Origin: Heminiphilus faecis
GTDB taxonomy: Bacteria > Bacteroidota > Bacteroidia > Bacteroidales > Muribaculaceae
Direction: 5' to 3'
NCBI RefSeq assembly: GCF_008728965.1
Contig: NZ_VSMC01000013.1
Coordinates: 1-64,000, forward strand
DNA: 64,000 nt
The notes under the pieces: model-generated
Seen by the model: the letters and a program-made list of their open reading frames with translations, nothing else
Told to the model about the DNA's origin: nothing
Database searches by the model: none
Program-made: the position numbers and the translations under genes
Shown: piece by piece, positions 12,741-21,216 of the stretch
How the letters are laid out: each line of letters begins with the position of its first letter
Position numbering within the stretch: position 1 is the first letter of the stretch

Positions 12741-12777
12741 TTTTGTATGATTTAATTGAGTTATTTTTCTGTTTTAA

Positions 12778-13305
12778 TTATTCTTTGTTGGAGAGTGTCT
12801 CGAGGATGCCGTGGAGCTTAGTGCCACCGGAAGTAAGAGCGGAAACCACATTCTTGGCGGGCGACTGGAGAAGAGCGATAACATCGGCGATGAGCTCGTT
12901 CTTGCTCTTGATGCTTGCGAGAGTGTCGAGCTGATCTGCGCCGACATATACAGTCTCTTCAACATAAGCAGCCTTCAGGCGGGGAAGTGCGGCGTCCTTG
13001 TTTTTCTTCAGGACATCCTTGATAAGTTTGGCGGGAGCATTTCCAACATTTGAAAACATGACGGATGTAGCACCTTCCAAGCAGGGATATAGTTCGGAAT
13101 AATCTCCTTCAATCTTCTCAAGAGCTTTGTGAAGAAGAGTATTTTTAACTACGAGGAGCTTTATATCGGCTGCATTACACGCACGACGCAGGTCACTTGT
13201 CTTCTCGGCGTTAAGACCGGCGGTCTCTACCAGATAGAAGCAAGAGTACTGTTTAAGCGTGTCAGCGATTTTATCTATAATAATTGCTTTATCTTCCTTT
13301 CTCAT
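12778..13305 (-). CDS. rplJ: 50S ribosomal protein L10
   Basis: Stalk base protein that anchors L7/L12 dimers to 23S rRNA. The 175 aa begin with the conserved region MRKEDKAIIIDKI, with ADIKLLVVKNTLLHKALE in the centre and a C-terminal helix that binds L12. It is positioned directly between rplA and rplL, only 20 nt after rplA. In other bacteria L10 represses its own mRNA; the 20-nt leader here leaves little room for that within the immediate intergenic gap. Confidence 0.97.
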   Translation of the reverse strand: MRKEDKAIIIDKIADTLKQYSCFYLVETAGLNAEKTSDLRRACNAADIKLLVVKNTLLHKALEKIEGDYSELYPCLEGATSVMFSNVGNAPAKLIKDVLKKNKDAALPRLKAAYVEETVYVGADQLDTLASIKSKNELIADVIALLQSPAKNVVSALTSGGTKLHGILETLSNKE

Positions 13306-13325
13306 TTTACGTAGTCATTAAAGGG

Positions 13326-14021
13326 TTAAGCATCGATTGACTTAGAGTCAACCTTGATACCGGGACTCATAGTGCTCGAAAGATAAATACTCTTAATATA
13401 GGTGCCTTTAGCTGTAGCGGGCTTAAGCTTGATCAAGGTGTTGATAAACTCGCGGGCATTGTCTTTCATCTGCTCGGGAGTAAACGATACCTTACCTATC
13501 GACGAGTGAACAATACCGTTCTTGTCGACCTTGAAGTCTATCTTACCTTTTTTAACCTCCTCAACGGCCTTGGCCACATCGTTGGTCACTGTACCGCTCT
13601 TGGGGTTAGGCATCAATCCGCGCGGACCGAGTATACGGCCGAGAGCACCGATTTTACCCATGATAGCCGGCTGAGTGATAATCACGTCAACATCGGTCCA
13701 TCCACCCTTTATCTTTTCGATATACTCGTCAAGACCGACATAGTCGGCTCCGGCAGCCTTGGCGGCAGACTCGGCATCGGGATTACAGAGCACAAGCACT
13801 GTAGTCTGTTTGCCGGTACCGTGAGGAAGAGTAACGACACCACGCACCATTTGATTAGCTTTACGGGGATCTACGCCGAGACGTACATCGATATCAAGCG
13901 AAGCGTCAAATTTAGTATAGGTTACTTCCTTTACTTTTTCGGCCGCTTCAGCCAAAGTGTAAGCCTTCCCAGCTTCAATCTTCTGTAAAGCCAACTTTTG
14001 ATTTTTAGTAAGTTTACCCAT
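13326..14021 (-). CDS. rplA: 50S ribosomal protein L1
   Basis: Ribosomal L1 stalk protein that binds 23S rRNA at the E-site. The 231 aa include the family signature [14 protein letters not shown] at about residues 132-146 and an N-terminal basic region. It begins 15 nt downstream of rplK, as in most bacteria. L1 is a known translational repressor of the rplK-rplA transcript in other species; no leader mimic was identified by eye. Confidence 0.97.
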   Translation of the reverse strand: MGKLTKNQKLALQKIEAGKAYTLAEAAEKVKEVTYTKFDASLDIDVRLGVDPRKANQMVRGVVTLPHGTGKQTTVLVLCNPDAESAAKAAGADYVGLDEYIEKIKGGWTDVDVIITQPAIMGKIGALGRILGPRGLMPNPKSGTVTNDVAKAVEEVKKGKIDFKVDKNGIVHSSIGKVSFTPEQMKDNAREFINTLIKLKPATAKGTYIKSIYLSSTMSPGIKVDSKSIDA

Positions 14022-14036
14022 GTCAATTGAAGTTTA

Positions 14037-14480
14037 TTAGTTATTTTCAGGGAAAGCTCCCTTTACGGTGATACCCATGCTTCTGGCCGTACCGGCAACC
14101 ATGCGCATTGCCGACTCCACAGTAAAACAGTTCAAATCGGGCATTTTGTCCTCAGCAATTACCTTTACCTGATCCCAAGTGATTTCGGCTACCTTCTTAC
14201 GGTTAGGCTCGGCTGAACCGCTTTTGAGTTTAGCCACCTCAAGAAGCTGTATAGCTACCGGAGGAGTCTTTACAATGAAGTCAAAGCTCTTGTCGGTGTA
14301 ATAAGTGATTACGACCGGAAGCACCTTGCCTGCCTTGTCTTGGGTACGGGCATTGAATTGCTTGCAAAACTCCATGATGTTGATGCCCTTAGAACCCAGC
14401 GCGGGACCTACTGGCGGCGATGGATTTGCTGCTCCACCTTTAATCTGCAATTTGATCTGTCCAGCAATTTCTTTAGCCAT
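14037..14480 (-). CDS. rplK: 50S ribosomal protein L11
   Basis: The 147-aa rRNA-binding protein of the GTPase-associated centre. The Pro-rich N-terminal domain ([20 protein letters not shown], about residues 15-34) and the C-terminal domain ending near [10 protein letters not shown] are intact. It is located between nusG and rplA in the conserved cluster order. The start is supported by the typical [13 protein letters not shown] opening. Confidence 0.97.
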   Translation of the reverse strand: MAKEIAGQIKLQIKGGAANPSPPVGPALGSKGINIMEFCKQFNARTQDKAGKVLPVVITYYTDKSFDFIVKTPPVAIQLLEVAKLKSGSAEPNRKKVAEITWDQVKVIAEDKMPDLNCFTVESAMRMVAGTARSMGITVKGAFPENN

Positions 14481-14538
14481 TTCTTAATACAAATTTTGTT
14501 GGGTTAAACGTCGGAATAGACAAAACAGTCCGTAACAA

Positions 14539-15099
14539 CTATTTCGCCAATTCTCGCTCTACTTGCGAAGCCTCCAATTCGAGAGGTGTACTGCGGCCGA
14601 ATATCTTCACTTCCACTTTCAGTTTGCGCTTCTCCGGGTCGAGATCCACGATCTCGCCGTTGAAGCCGCTGAAAGGTCCGAAAGTGACCTTGACATGCTC
14701 GCCGACAAGGAAGTCGCCGAAACCGTCATCATTCGCCTCATTGATCTCGTCGGCAGCGCCTAACATACGCATGACCTCGCTCTGACGGAGGGGTTCCGGC
14801 GCGCTGCCTTTACCTCTTCCACCGAGAAAGTCAATAACGTTAGTCGTGTTGCGAAGTTCATGCATTACCTCGCCTTGGAGATCAGCCTCAATAAACACAT
14901 AACCGGAATAGAGGTTGCGTTCTTTCACAACCCTCTTCCCGTTACGGGTAGTCACTACTTTCTCAGTCGGAATCAACACTTGCGATACGTAGTTGCCTAA
15001 GTCGGTATTCTTGATTGCAGCATCGAGAAGTTCCTTAACCTTAGCCTCCTTTCCTGATATGGCACGAAGCACATACCATTCTTTCTTTCTTTCAGCCAT
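14539..15099 (-). CDS. nusG: Transcription elongation/antitermination factor NusG
   Basis: A protein that binds the RNA polymerase clamp, suppresses pausing and links polymerase to Rho or ribosomes. The 186 aa carry the NGN domain (WYVLRAISGKEAKVKELL, about residues 8-25, through GYVFIEADL) and a C-terminal KOW domain around residues 128-165 (GEHVKVTFGPFSGFNGEIVD). It lies between secE and rplK, its usual place. No insertion domain or other oddity is seen. Confidence 0.96.
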   Translation of the reverse strand: MAERKKEWYVLRAISGKEAKVKELLDAAIKNTDLGNYVSQVLIPTEKVVTTRNGKRVVKERNLYSGYVFIEADLQGEVMHELRNTTNVIDFLGGRGKGSAPEPLRQSEVMRMLGAADEINEANDDGFGDFLVGEHVKVTFGPFSGFNGEIVDLDPEKRKLKVEVKIFGRSTPLELEASQVERELAK

Positions 15100-15119
15100 T
15101 GCGCACTACGTATTAAGTA

Positions 15120-15314
15120 TTAAAGACTGTAGATGAAGTGCATGAAGTAGTTGATAATCTGATCAAAAACAAGAATGATCAATGCTATGATGACGGAAGC
15201 TATCAACACAATGCAACTGCTTTTGATCAACTGACTCTTGGTAGGCCAAGAAGTCTTATATCGTAATTCGGTATAAGACTCCTCTATATCCGTAAGTAAT
15301 TTTAATTTCTTCAT
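15120..15314 (-). CDS. secE: Preprotein translocase subunit SecE
   Basis: The single-helix small subunit of the SecYEG channel. The start at 15314 (MKKLKLL) gives a 64-aa protein with an amphipathic helix around residues 8-25 (including the conserved WPTKSQL) and one membrane helix at about 33-53. A longer in-frame reading up to 15386 would run into tRNA-Trp and is therefore wrong. It lies between tRNA-Trp and nusG, which is the standard arrangement. The short length is normal for Bacteroidota. Confidence 0.93.
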   Translation of the reverse strand: MKKLKLLTDIEESYTELRYKTSWPTKSQLIKSSCIVLIASVIIALIILVFDQIINYFMHFIYSL

Positions 15315-15328
15315 TTCTTTTATTTTTG

Positions 15329-15401
15329 CACGGGATGAGAGACTCGAACTCCCGACACCCGGTTTTGGAGACCGGTGCTCTACCAACTGAGCTAATCCCG
15401 T
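15329..15401 (-). tRNA. tRNA-Trp (CCA)
   Basis: A 73-nt cloverleaf. The acceptor stem is ACGGGAT/ATCCCGT, the D-arm is AGCTCAGTTGGTAGAGC, and the anticodon loop CTCCAAA lies between ACCGG-type arms. The T-arm carries TTCGAGT, and the discriminator is G. CCA is not encoded. It lies between tuf and secE. Confidence 0.96.
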
Positions 15402-15450
15402 TTGTTATCGCGCCCCGCGTTGATGAACGAGGCGCGATGTATATCGATTA

Positions 15451-16635
15451 TTAGTCGAGGATCTCAGTGATCTGACCAGAACCAACAGTGCGACCGCCTT
15501 CACGGATAGCAAAGCGAAGACCTGCATCGCAAGCAACCGGGTTGATGAGCTCAACAATGATCTCAACGTGGTCACCGGGCATTACCATTTCTACACCTTC
15601 GGGAAGAGTGATCTCACCGGTCACGTCAAGAGTACGGATGTAGAACTGGGGACGATAGTGGTTGTGGAACGGAGTGTGACGGCCACCCTCTTCTTTCTTC
15701 AGGATATAGACAGAAGCCTTGAACTTGCTGTGAGGCTTAACAACACCCGGATGGCAGATTACCATACCGCGCTTGATATCCTTCTTGTCGATACCACGGA
15801 GGAGAAGACCTACGTTATCACCGGCTTCACCCTGATCAAGAAGCTTGCGGAACATTTCAACACCGGTAACAACCGACTTCATGTCAGCGCCAAGACCCAT
15901 GATCTGCACTTCGTCACCAACCTTAACAATACCGGTTTCAATACGGCCGGTAGCAACAGTACCACGACCAGTGATCGAGAACACGTCCTCAACAGGCATC
16001 AAGAAAGGTTTGTCGATGTCGCGGGGAGGCAGAGGTATCCATTCGTCAACGGCATCCATAAGCTCCATAACCTTTTCAACCCACTGAGGCTCGCCGTTAA
16101 GCGCACCGAGAGCAGAACCGCGGATGATAGGAGTATTGTCACCGTCATATTCGTAAGACGAAAGAAGGTCACGCATTTCCATCTCAACGAGGTCAAACAT
16201 TTCCTCGTCGTCAACCATATCGCACTTGTTAAGGAAAACAACGATACGGGGAACGTTCACCTGACGAGCGAGAAGGATGTGCTCGCGAGTCTGGGGCATA
16301 GGACCGTCGGTTGCAGCACAAACGATGATAGCACCGTCCATCTGAGCAGCACCGGTAACCATGTTCTTAACGTAGTCGGCGTGTCCCGGGCAGTCAACGT
16401 GAGCATAGTGACGACTTGCAGTCTCATACTCAACGTGAGAAGTATTAATGGTTATACCACGTTCTTTTTCCTCGGGAGCGTTGTCGATCTGGTCGAACGA
16501 CTTAACTTCAGAAAGACCCTTCTCTGCAAGCACTTTGGTGATAGCGGCAGTCAAAGTAGTCTTACCATGGTCAACGTGACCGATAGTACCGATGTTAACA
16601 TGCGGTTTGGTTCTTTCGAATTTCTCTTTAGCCAT
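15451..16635 (-). CDS. tuf: Elongation factor Tu
   Basis: A GTPase that delivers aminoacyl-tRNA to the ribosome. The 394 aa carry the P-loop [15 protein letters not shown] at about residues 18-33, the DCPGHADY motif, and NKCDM for guanine recognition. Domains II and III are complete, ending in [10 protein letters not shown]. It is flanked by four tRNA genes upstream and tRNA-Trp downstream, the same context as E. coli tufB. The cluster promoter lies upstream of the tRNAs, so tuf is expected to be co-transcribed with them. Confidence 0.98.
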   Translation of the reverse strand: MAKEKFERTKPHVNIGTIGHVDHGKTTLTAAITKVLAEKGLSEVKSFDQIDNAPEEKERGITINTSHVEYETASRHYAHVDCPGHADYVKNMVTGAAQMDGAIIVCAATDGPMPQTREHILLARQVNVPRIVVFLNKCDMVDDEEMFDLVEMEMRDLLSSYEYDGDNTPIIRGSALGALNGEPQWVEKVMELMDAVDEWIPLPPRDIDKPFLMPVEDVFSITGRGTVATGRIETGIVKVGDEVQIMGLGADMKSVVTGVEMFRKLLDQGEAGDNVGLLLRGIDKKDIKRGMVICHPGVVKPHSKFKASVYILKKEEGGRHTPFHNHYRPQFYIRTLDVTGEITLPEGVEMVMPGDHVEIIVELINPVACDAGLRFAIREGGRTVGSGQITEILD

Positions 16636-16689
16636 AACTGTTTTGTTATTTTATTGTAATTATTGAAATTTCTTCTTTTACACAAGCAC

Positions 16690-16715
16690 CGCGAAAGCGA
16701 AACTACGCTTTCGTG
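16690..16715 (-). other. Stem-loop between tRNA-Thr(GGT) and tuf
   Basis: CGCGAAAGCG at 16690-16699 pairs with 16706-16715 (10 bp, one G-U) around a 6-nt loop. It sits 13 nt after the 3' end of tRNA-Thr and 54 nt before the tuf start. It lacks a clean T-run, so it looks more like a processing or stabilising element than a terminator. Confidence 0.45.
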
Positions 16716-16728
16716 GGCCGTAATTTTG

Positions 16729-16800
<72 letters not shown>

Positions 16801-16812
16801 GACATTTCTTTG

Positions 16813-16885
16813 AGCGGAAGACGAGGCTCAAACTCGCGACCCTCAGCTTGGAAGGCTGATGCTCTATCAACTGAGCTACTTCCGC
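16813..16885 (-). tRNA. tRNA-Gly (TCC)
   Basis: A 73-nt cloverleaf. The acceptor stem is GCGGAAG/CTTCCGC, and the anticodon loop CTTCCAA lies between TCAGC and GCTGA. CCA is not encoded. It lies between tRNA-Tyr and tRNA-Thr(GGT). Confidence 0.95.
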
Positions 16886-16892
16886 AGTTACG

Positions 16893-16975
16893 TGGGCGAA
16901 GATGGATTCGAACCACCGAAGGCATAAGCCAGCAGATTTACAGTCTGCCCCATTTGGCCACTCTGGTATTCGCCC
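16893..16975 (-). tRNA. tRNA-Tyr (GTA)
   Basis: An 83-nt class II tRNA with a long variable arm. The acceptor stem is GGGCGAA/TTCGCCC, and the anticodon loop CTGTAAA lies between CAGA-type arms. The discriminator is A, and CCA is not encoded. Confidence 0.95.
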
Positions 16976-17028
16976 TGATAAAATTACGCTCCGCAATACA
17001 GAAAACGCAAGTTTACTTTTCCATTTTG

Positions 17029-17102
17029 AGCCTCTTGTCGGATTCGAACCAACGACCCCGAGATTACAAATCACGTGCTCTGGCCAACTGAGCTAAAGAG
17101 GC
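17029..17102 (-). tRNA. tRNA-Thr (TGT)
   Basis: A 74-nt cloverleaf with acceptor stem GCCTCTT/AAGAGGC and anticodon loop TTTGTAA. The anticodon stem CGTGA/TCTCG contains a T-T mismatch at its middle pair. It is the first tRNA in the cluster, about 40 nt downstream of the promoter. CCA is not encoded. Confidence 0.93.
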
Positions 17103-17147
17103 GTTTTATCTTAATGCTTGTGCTCTGTTAGGAGCGTCAAGCGGGTG

Positions 17148-17179
17148 CAAAGTTACGCAGTATTTTTTTTCTTTCCAAA
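17148..17179 (-). promoter_or_regulatory. Bacteroidota-type promoter of the tRNA-tuf-rpl-rpo cluster
   Basis: On the minus strand TTTG (17179-17176) is separated by exactly 20 nt from TAACTTTG (17155-17148), a full match to the Bacteroidota sigma consensus TTTG / TAnnTTTG. The predicted start is near 17141, about 38 nt before the first tRNA. The upstream flank is A/T-rich. Confidence 0.85.
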
Positions 17180-17291
17180 TTTTTTGAAGCTAATTTTCAT
17201 TAACATCTTTTTTTTGGTTTCGCTGCGTTTTGCGGTCACAAAGGTAGCATTTATTTTTCAACTTAAAGCCTATTGGTTCATCTTTTTTTCG

Positions 17292-17299
17292 TATGTTTG
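17292..17299 (+). promoter_or_regulatory. -7 promoter element of the aminopeptidase gene
   Basis: TATGTTTG matches TAnnTTTG and ends 31 nt before the ATG at 17331. No TTTG lies at the ideal 20-nt spacing (nearest is TTGG at 17273-17276), so the -33 part is weak. Confidence 0.45.
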
Positions 17300-17330
17300 C
17301 AGCACACATTAATTAATATAGCAACCAAAT

Positions 17331-19133
17331 ATGACTAAAGAGATAAAAAAACGCCTCGGTACATTGCGGCAAGCCATGGCGGCATCAGGCATAGACCTTA
17401 CGGTCATACCCCACTCTGACCCTCATCAGAGTGAATACATGTCGCCTCAATGGCATCTGCGCGAGTACTACAGCGGATTCAACGGTTCGGCCGGTGATCT
17501 TGTGGTGACACCTGACGAAGCTCTCCTTTGGACCGATTCGCGTTATTTCCTCCAAGCGGCGCAGCAACTCGAAGACACCGGTATAAAACTGATGAAAGCC
17601 GGTCTGCCCGACACTCCATCTATAGCCTCCTTCATAATAACCGCACTTAAACCCGGCCATACAGTCGGCATAGACGGACTTATATATTCAGCCGACGAGT
17701 CTGAAAGACTTGAGAAGACGCTTGCGCGGCACGATATAAAACTCGCCACCGATTTTACAGCCGCAGCCGACAACCGTACCTACAGACCGGAGCTCCCCGA
17801 CAGCCCTGTATTTATATATGAGGAGAAATACGCCGGTGAAGGAGCCAAGCATAAAATCGGTAAAATTCTCAATGCCGCGGCCGGCCAAGGCGCAGAAGCG
17901 GCATTTGTCACGGCTCTCGACGAAATAGCATGGGCGCTCAACCTCAGAGGCTCCGACGTTGCATACAATCCGGTATTCGCCTCGTTTCTATATCTTTCAG
18001 CCAGAGGTTCTACTCTCTTTGTCGACGATATAAAACTCGACGGTCAGGTAAAAGAATATCTTGACGCATTAGACATCACACAGGCGCCATACTCCGAAGC
18101 GGCATCTTTCCTTTCGGCATTGCCCTCCGATGTCAGAATACTTGTCGACCCTTCCAAAGCGTCAAGAGCGTTTATCGACGCTCTTGGTGACAAAGCCGTA
18201 AAAACCGCCTCTCCGATACCGGAACTCAAGTCACTGCGCAACGAAGTGCAGGTTCAAGGGTTGCACGATGCAATGTTGCGCGACGGTGTGGCCCTCGTCA
18301 ATGGTTTTGCAGAACTGGAGACGCGGTTGTCGGCAGGCGAACGGGTGACCGAAATGGAAGTCGGACGCATACTGTCAAGATACCGGGCCGAGCAACCGCT
18401 CTACTTCGACGACAGCTTTGGCACGATAGCCGGCTTCAAGGAACATGGCGCCATAGTCCACTATGAGGCCGATGTGGCTTCCGACGCCGTAATTGCAGGC
18501 GATGGACTTCTGCTTGTCGACTCCGGCGCACAATACCTCGACGGCACTACCGACATAACACGTACCATATCGATCGGAGACCCGTCACCGGAAGAACGCC
18601 ACGACTTCACGCTCGTGCTGAAAGGCCACATAGCACTTGCCATGGCTGTATTCCCTGAAGGCACACGTGGCGCGCAGCTCGATGCGCTAGCCCGCATGCC
18701 TATGTGGGCCGAGGGCAAAGGCTACCTCCACGGCACAGGTCACGGCGTAGGACACTTCCTCAACGTCCATGAAGGGCCGCAGAGCATACGGCTCAACGAA
18801 AATCCGGTCACACTCAAGCCGGGCATGCTGACATCCAACGAACCGGGCATATATCTTACAGGCAAGTACGGCATACGCTGCGAGAACCTGATGCTTACCG
18901 TACCGGCGTTTACCACCGACTTCGCGCGATTTCTGAAGTTTGACACTGTCACGCTGTTCCCATTCGACCTGCGGCTTGTAGACACCGCCATGCTTACCGA
19001 TGAAGAGCTCCGTTGGCTTAACGAATACCACAAGCGTGTACACGACACCCTGTCGCCATGCCTTGACGAAAAAGGCCGCGCATGGCTCGACCACAAAACC
19101 CGGCCGCTTACAAAAAACGAATACTCCGATTAA
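17331..19133 (+). CDS. Xaa-Pro aminopeptidase (aminopeptidase P family, M24B)
   Basis: A dimetal peptidase that removes N-terminal residues preceding proline. The 600 aa contain two creatinase-type N-terminal domains (from residue 1; GFNGSAGDLVVT around 46-57) and the C-terminal pita-bread domain. Metal ligands are seen in order in the second half: DSGAQYLDGTTD (two Asp), HGTGHGVGHFLNVHEGP (His), NEPGIY (Glu), and a final Glu in GIRCENL. The roughly 600-aa length matches the eukaryote-like three-domain form common in Bacteroidota. It is probably cytoplasmic, since no signal peptide is seen. The next gene follows after 15 nt, so the two may share a transcript. Confidence 0.92.
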   Translation: MTKEIKKRLGTLRQAMAASGIDLTVIPHSDPHQSEYMSPQWHLREYYSGFNGSAGDLVVTPDEALLWTDSRYFLQAAQQLEDTGIKLMKAGLPDTPSIASFIITALKPGHTVGIDGLIYSADESERLEKTLARHDIKLATDFTAAADNRTYRPELPDSPVFIYEEKYAGEGAKHKIGKILNAAAGQGAEAAFVTALDEIAWALNLRGSDVAYNPVFASFLYLSARGSTLFVDDIKLDGQVKEYLDALDITQAPYSEAASFLSALPSDVRILVDPSKASRAFIDALGDKAVKTASPIPELKSLRNEVQVQGLHDAMLRDGVALVNGFAELETRLSAGERVTEMEVGRILSRYRAEQPLYFDDSFGTIAGFKEHGAIVHYEADVASDAVIAGDGLLLVDSGAQYLDGTTDITRTISIGDPSPEERHDFTLVLKGHIALAMAVFPEGTRGAQLDALARMPMWAEGKGYLHGTGHGVGHFLNVHEGPQSIRLNENPVTLKPGMLTSNEPGIYLTGKYGIRCENLMLTVPAFTTDFARFLKFDTVTLFPFDLRLVDTAMLTDEELRWLNEYHKRVHDTLSPCLDEKGRAWLDHKTRPLTKNEYSD

Positions 19134-19148
19134 TATACTCTAACAATT

Positions 19149-19706
19149 ATGGCACTCATAAAAAAAGTAAGGGGCTACACCCCGGTCATAGGCAAAAACT
19201 GCTTTCTTGCCGACAACTGCACGATAATAGGCGACGTCATCATGGGCGATGACTGTAGCATATGGTTCAACACAGTTCTGCGCGGCGACGTCAATTCAAT
19301 CAAAATCGGCAACCGGGTCAATATTCAGGACGGCTCGGTGCTGCACACCTTATATCAGAAATCGACCATAGAGATAGGCAATGACGTGTCGATAGGCCAC
19401 AATGTGACTGTACACGGAGCCAAAATCCATGATTTTGCGCTAATAGGCATGGGAGCCGTGGTCATGGACGATGCGGTGGTCGGCGAAGGTGCTTTGGTAG
19501 CCGCAGGCAGTGTCGTGCTATCACGTACACAGATTGGCCCCAATGAACTGTGGGGAGGCGCTCCGGCAAAATTCATCAAGATGGTCGATCCTGAACAGAG
19601 CAAGGAGATAAACCGAAAAATCGCGAAAAACTACCTGATGTACTCCACTTGGTACGACGCCGAAGCTGACAACGAGGCCGGCGTAGAAGCCGAGCGCACC
19701 GAATAA
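19149..19706 (+). CDS. Gamma-carbonic-anhydrase-like hexapeptide protein (YrdA family)
   Basis: A 185-aa left-handed beta-helix protein built from hexapeptide repeats (NCTIIGDVIMGDDCSI, VGEGALVAAGSVVLS). Three His expected for trimeric metal sites are present: VLH near residue 65, and IGHN and VHG near 81-90. Active carbonic anhydrases of this family need further acid residues, so catalysis is possible but not assured; many members have no proven activity. It sits 15 nt after the peptidase gene and is followed by a strong bidirectional terminator. Confidence 0.88.
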   Translation: MALIKKVRGYTPVIGKNCFLADNCTIIGDVIMGDDCSIWFNTVLRGDVNSIKIGNRVNIQDGSVLHTLYQKSTIEIGNDVSIGHNVTVHGAKIHDFALIGMGAVVMDDAVVGEGALVAAGSVVLSRTQIGPNELWGGAPAKFIKMVDPEQSKEINRKIAKNYLMYSTWYDAEADNEAGVEAERTE

Positions 19707-19722
19707 CGACCAGCCTAAACTT

Positions 19723-19767
19723 AAACAATAGCGGGCATCGTGACAGCACGATGCCCGCTATTGTTTT
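19723..19767. terminator. Bidirectional terminator between convergent genes
   Basis: A 20-bp perfect stem pairs 19723-19742 with 19747-19766 (loop ACAG), with the core GCGGGCATCGTG. T-runs follow on both strands (TTTTATT on plus, GTTTAAG on minus). It serves the gamma-CA-like gene on plus and trpS on minus. Confidence 0.85.
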
Positions 19768-19800
19768 ATTGGACCAATCAGCCTTATTAGACTAATTGAC
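19768..19800. repeat. Dispersed TAATTGGTC-type repeat, copy 1
   Basis: A run of alternating ggaccaat / cttattagactaatt units just outside the terminator. It shares ATTAGACTAATT with the copy at 42539-42570 and the same 9-10-nt periodicity with the in-gene copy at 42165-42203. Confidence 0.5.
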
Positions 19801-19804
19801 TCTC

Positions 19805-20893
19805 TTACTTGCCCGAGTATTTCTTGGACTGCTCGCTTACAAGGTCCATGTCGTCGAAGTAGTTTATGCGCATGGCACGACGCACGTCATCAAGAGTCGA
19901 CGCAGCCACCCGGCGTGCTTCCTCTGAACCACGCTTCAGTATGTCATACACCGCCGGTATATTCTGCTCCCACTCTTTACGGCGCTCGCGTATCGGGGCA
20001 AGTTCCTCCTCGATGACCGCGGCAAGAAACTTTTTCACCGTACCGTCGCCCAGACCGCCACGCGTATAATGGTCCTTCAGCTCCTGAAGATTTTTGTATT
20101 CCGGCAGGTAACGTTCAAAATGTTCCTCCTTGCAGAAAGCGTCAAGATATATAAACGGGCAGTTTCCTTCAAGATGTCCCGGGTCACACACATTTAGATG
20201 CAACGGATCGGTATACATGCTCTTGACTTTTTTTGACACCTCCTTGGCGCTGTCGCTAAGATAGATGCAGTTGCCGAGCGATTTGCTCATCTTGGCCTTG
20301 CCGTCAGTACCCGGCAGACGCTGGCATGCCTCGTTTTCAGGCAACAGTATCTCCGGCTCTACAAGAGTGTCGCCATACACGTTGTTAAACCGGTTTACTA
20401 TCTCTCGCGTAAGCTCTATCATCGGAGCCTGATCCTCTCCTACCGGCACCGTCGTTGCCCTGAATGCGGTTATGTCTGAAGCCTGACTCACCGGATAGCA
20501 GAAAAATCCTACCGGTATGCTCTGTTCGAAGTTGCGCATCTTGATCTCCGTCTTCACTGTAGGATTGCGCTGTACGCGCGACACAGTCACAAGATTCATA
20601 TAATAAAACGCAAGCTCCGTAAGTTCAGGCACCTGCGACTGGATAAAGATCGTAGTCTTTGAAGGGTCAATACCGACCGACAGGTAGTCGAGAGCCACCT
20701 CGATAATGTTCTGGCGCACCTTCTCCGGATTATCGGCGTTGTCGGTAAGAGCCTGTGCATCGGCTATCATGACAAATATCTTGTCAAACTCTCCCGAATT
20801 TTGCAGCTCGACTCTACGCTTCAGCGAGCCCACATAATGCCCAAGATGCAATTTTCCTGTGGGCCGGTCGCCCGTAAGTATGATTTTTTCCAT
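19805..20893 (-). CDS. trpS: Tryptophanyl-tRNA synthetase
   Basis: A class I aminoacyl-tRNA synthetase charging tRNA-Trp. The 362 aa contain the HIGH-type motif [17 protein letters not shown] (about residues 8-24) and the KMSKS loop [11 protein letters not shown] (about 198-208), with the usual alpha-helical C-terminus. The start is supported by a TAATTTTG -7 element 24 nt upstream. It converges on the gamma-CA-like gene and shares its terminator. Confidence 0.96.
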   Translation of the reverse strand: MEKIILTGDRPTGKLHLGHYVGSLKRRVELQNSGEFDKIFVMIADAQALTDNADNPEKVRQNIIEVALDYLSVGIDPSKTTIFIQSQVPELTELAFYYMNLVTVSRVQRNPTVKTEIKMRNFEQSIPVGFFCYPVSQASDITAFRATTVPVGEDQAPMIELTREIVNRFNNVYGDTLVEPEILLPENEACQRLPGTDGKAKMSKSLGNCIYLSDSAKEVSKKVKSMYTDPLHLNVCDPGHLEGNCPFIYLDAFCKEEHFERYLPEYKNLQELKDHYTRGGLGDGTVKKFLAAVIEEELAPIRERRKEWEQNIPAVYDILKRGSEEARRVAASTLDDVRRAMRINYFDDMDLVSEQSKKYSGK

Positions 20894-20916
20894 TCTGTCA
20901 ATAGTTTAATTTTCCA

Positions 20917-20924
20917 CAAAATTA
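20917..20924 (-). promoter_or_regulatory. -7 promoter element of trpS
   Basis: Minus-strand TAATTTTG matches TAnnTTTG 24 nt upstream of the trpS ATG. The -33 region is T-rich (GTTTTTAAT) but lacks an exact TTTG. Confidence 0.4.
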
Positions 20925-21216
20925 CATCTTTTGACCCAATATTAAAAACAATTACATCAATTAGCCTATTCTGCCCGATTTCTCCGGCAAAAGGGTGAGA
21001 CTGACGCCTCACCCTTATCAAAGAACATAAGTATTACATGAGCCTTTTCACAAAGGCGGTTTCGGTCAAGGCACTGATTAAGTCTCAGGTGCCCTTCCCT
21101 TCAAAAAAACAGTATCTCACGACACCTTTCCTATTCTCATAAGCACTATGCCGTTCCGCCCCACTAAAAAAATCAAATCTAAAAAACTCTGCATTAAAAA
21201 CATATATAAAAAATAT
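20925..21216. other. Intergenic stretch upstream of trpS and downstream of the fimbrial operon
   Basis: No gene is seen. AAGGGTGAG at 20991-20999 pairs with 21008-21016 (9 bp). It has no clear T-run on the minus strand, so it is only a weak candidate for the end of the fimbrial operon. The part next to the operon (21150-21215) is A-rich. Confidence 0.4.

Noticed and set aside
15315-15386. N-terminal extension of SecE
   Set aside because: The extension lies inside tRNA-Trp; the Met at 15314 gives a normal SecE.
15568-16659. 363-codon open frame opposite tuf
   Set aside because: Complete overlap with a highly conserved gene on the other strand and a low-complexity product; a codon-bias artefact.
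20991-21016. 9-bp hairpin downstream of the thioredoxin-like gene as its terminator
   Set aside because: It lies about 200 nt past the stop and has no T-run on the minus strand, so it is not called as a terminator.
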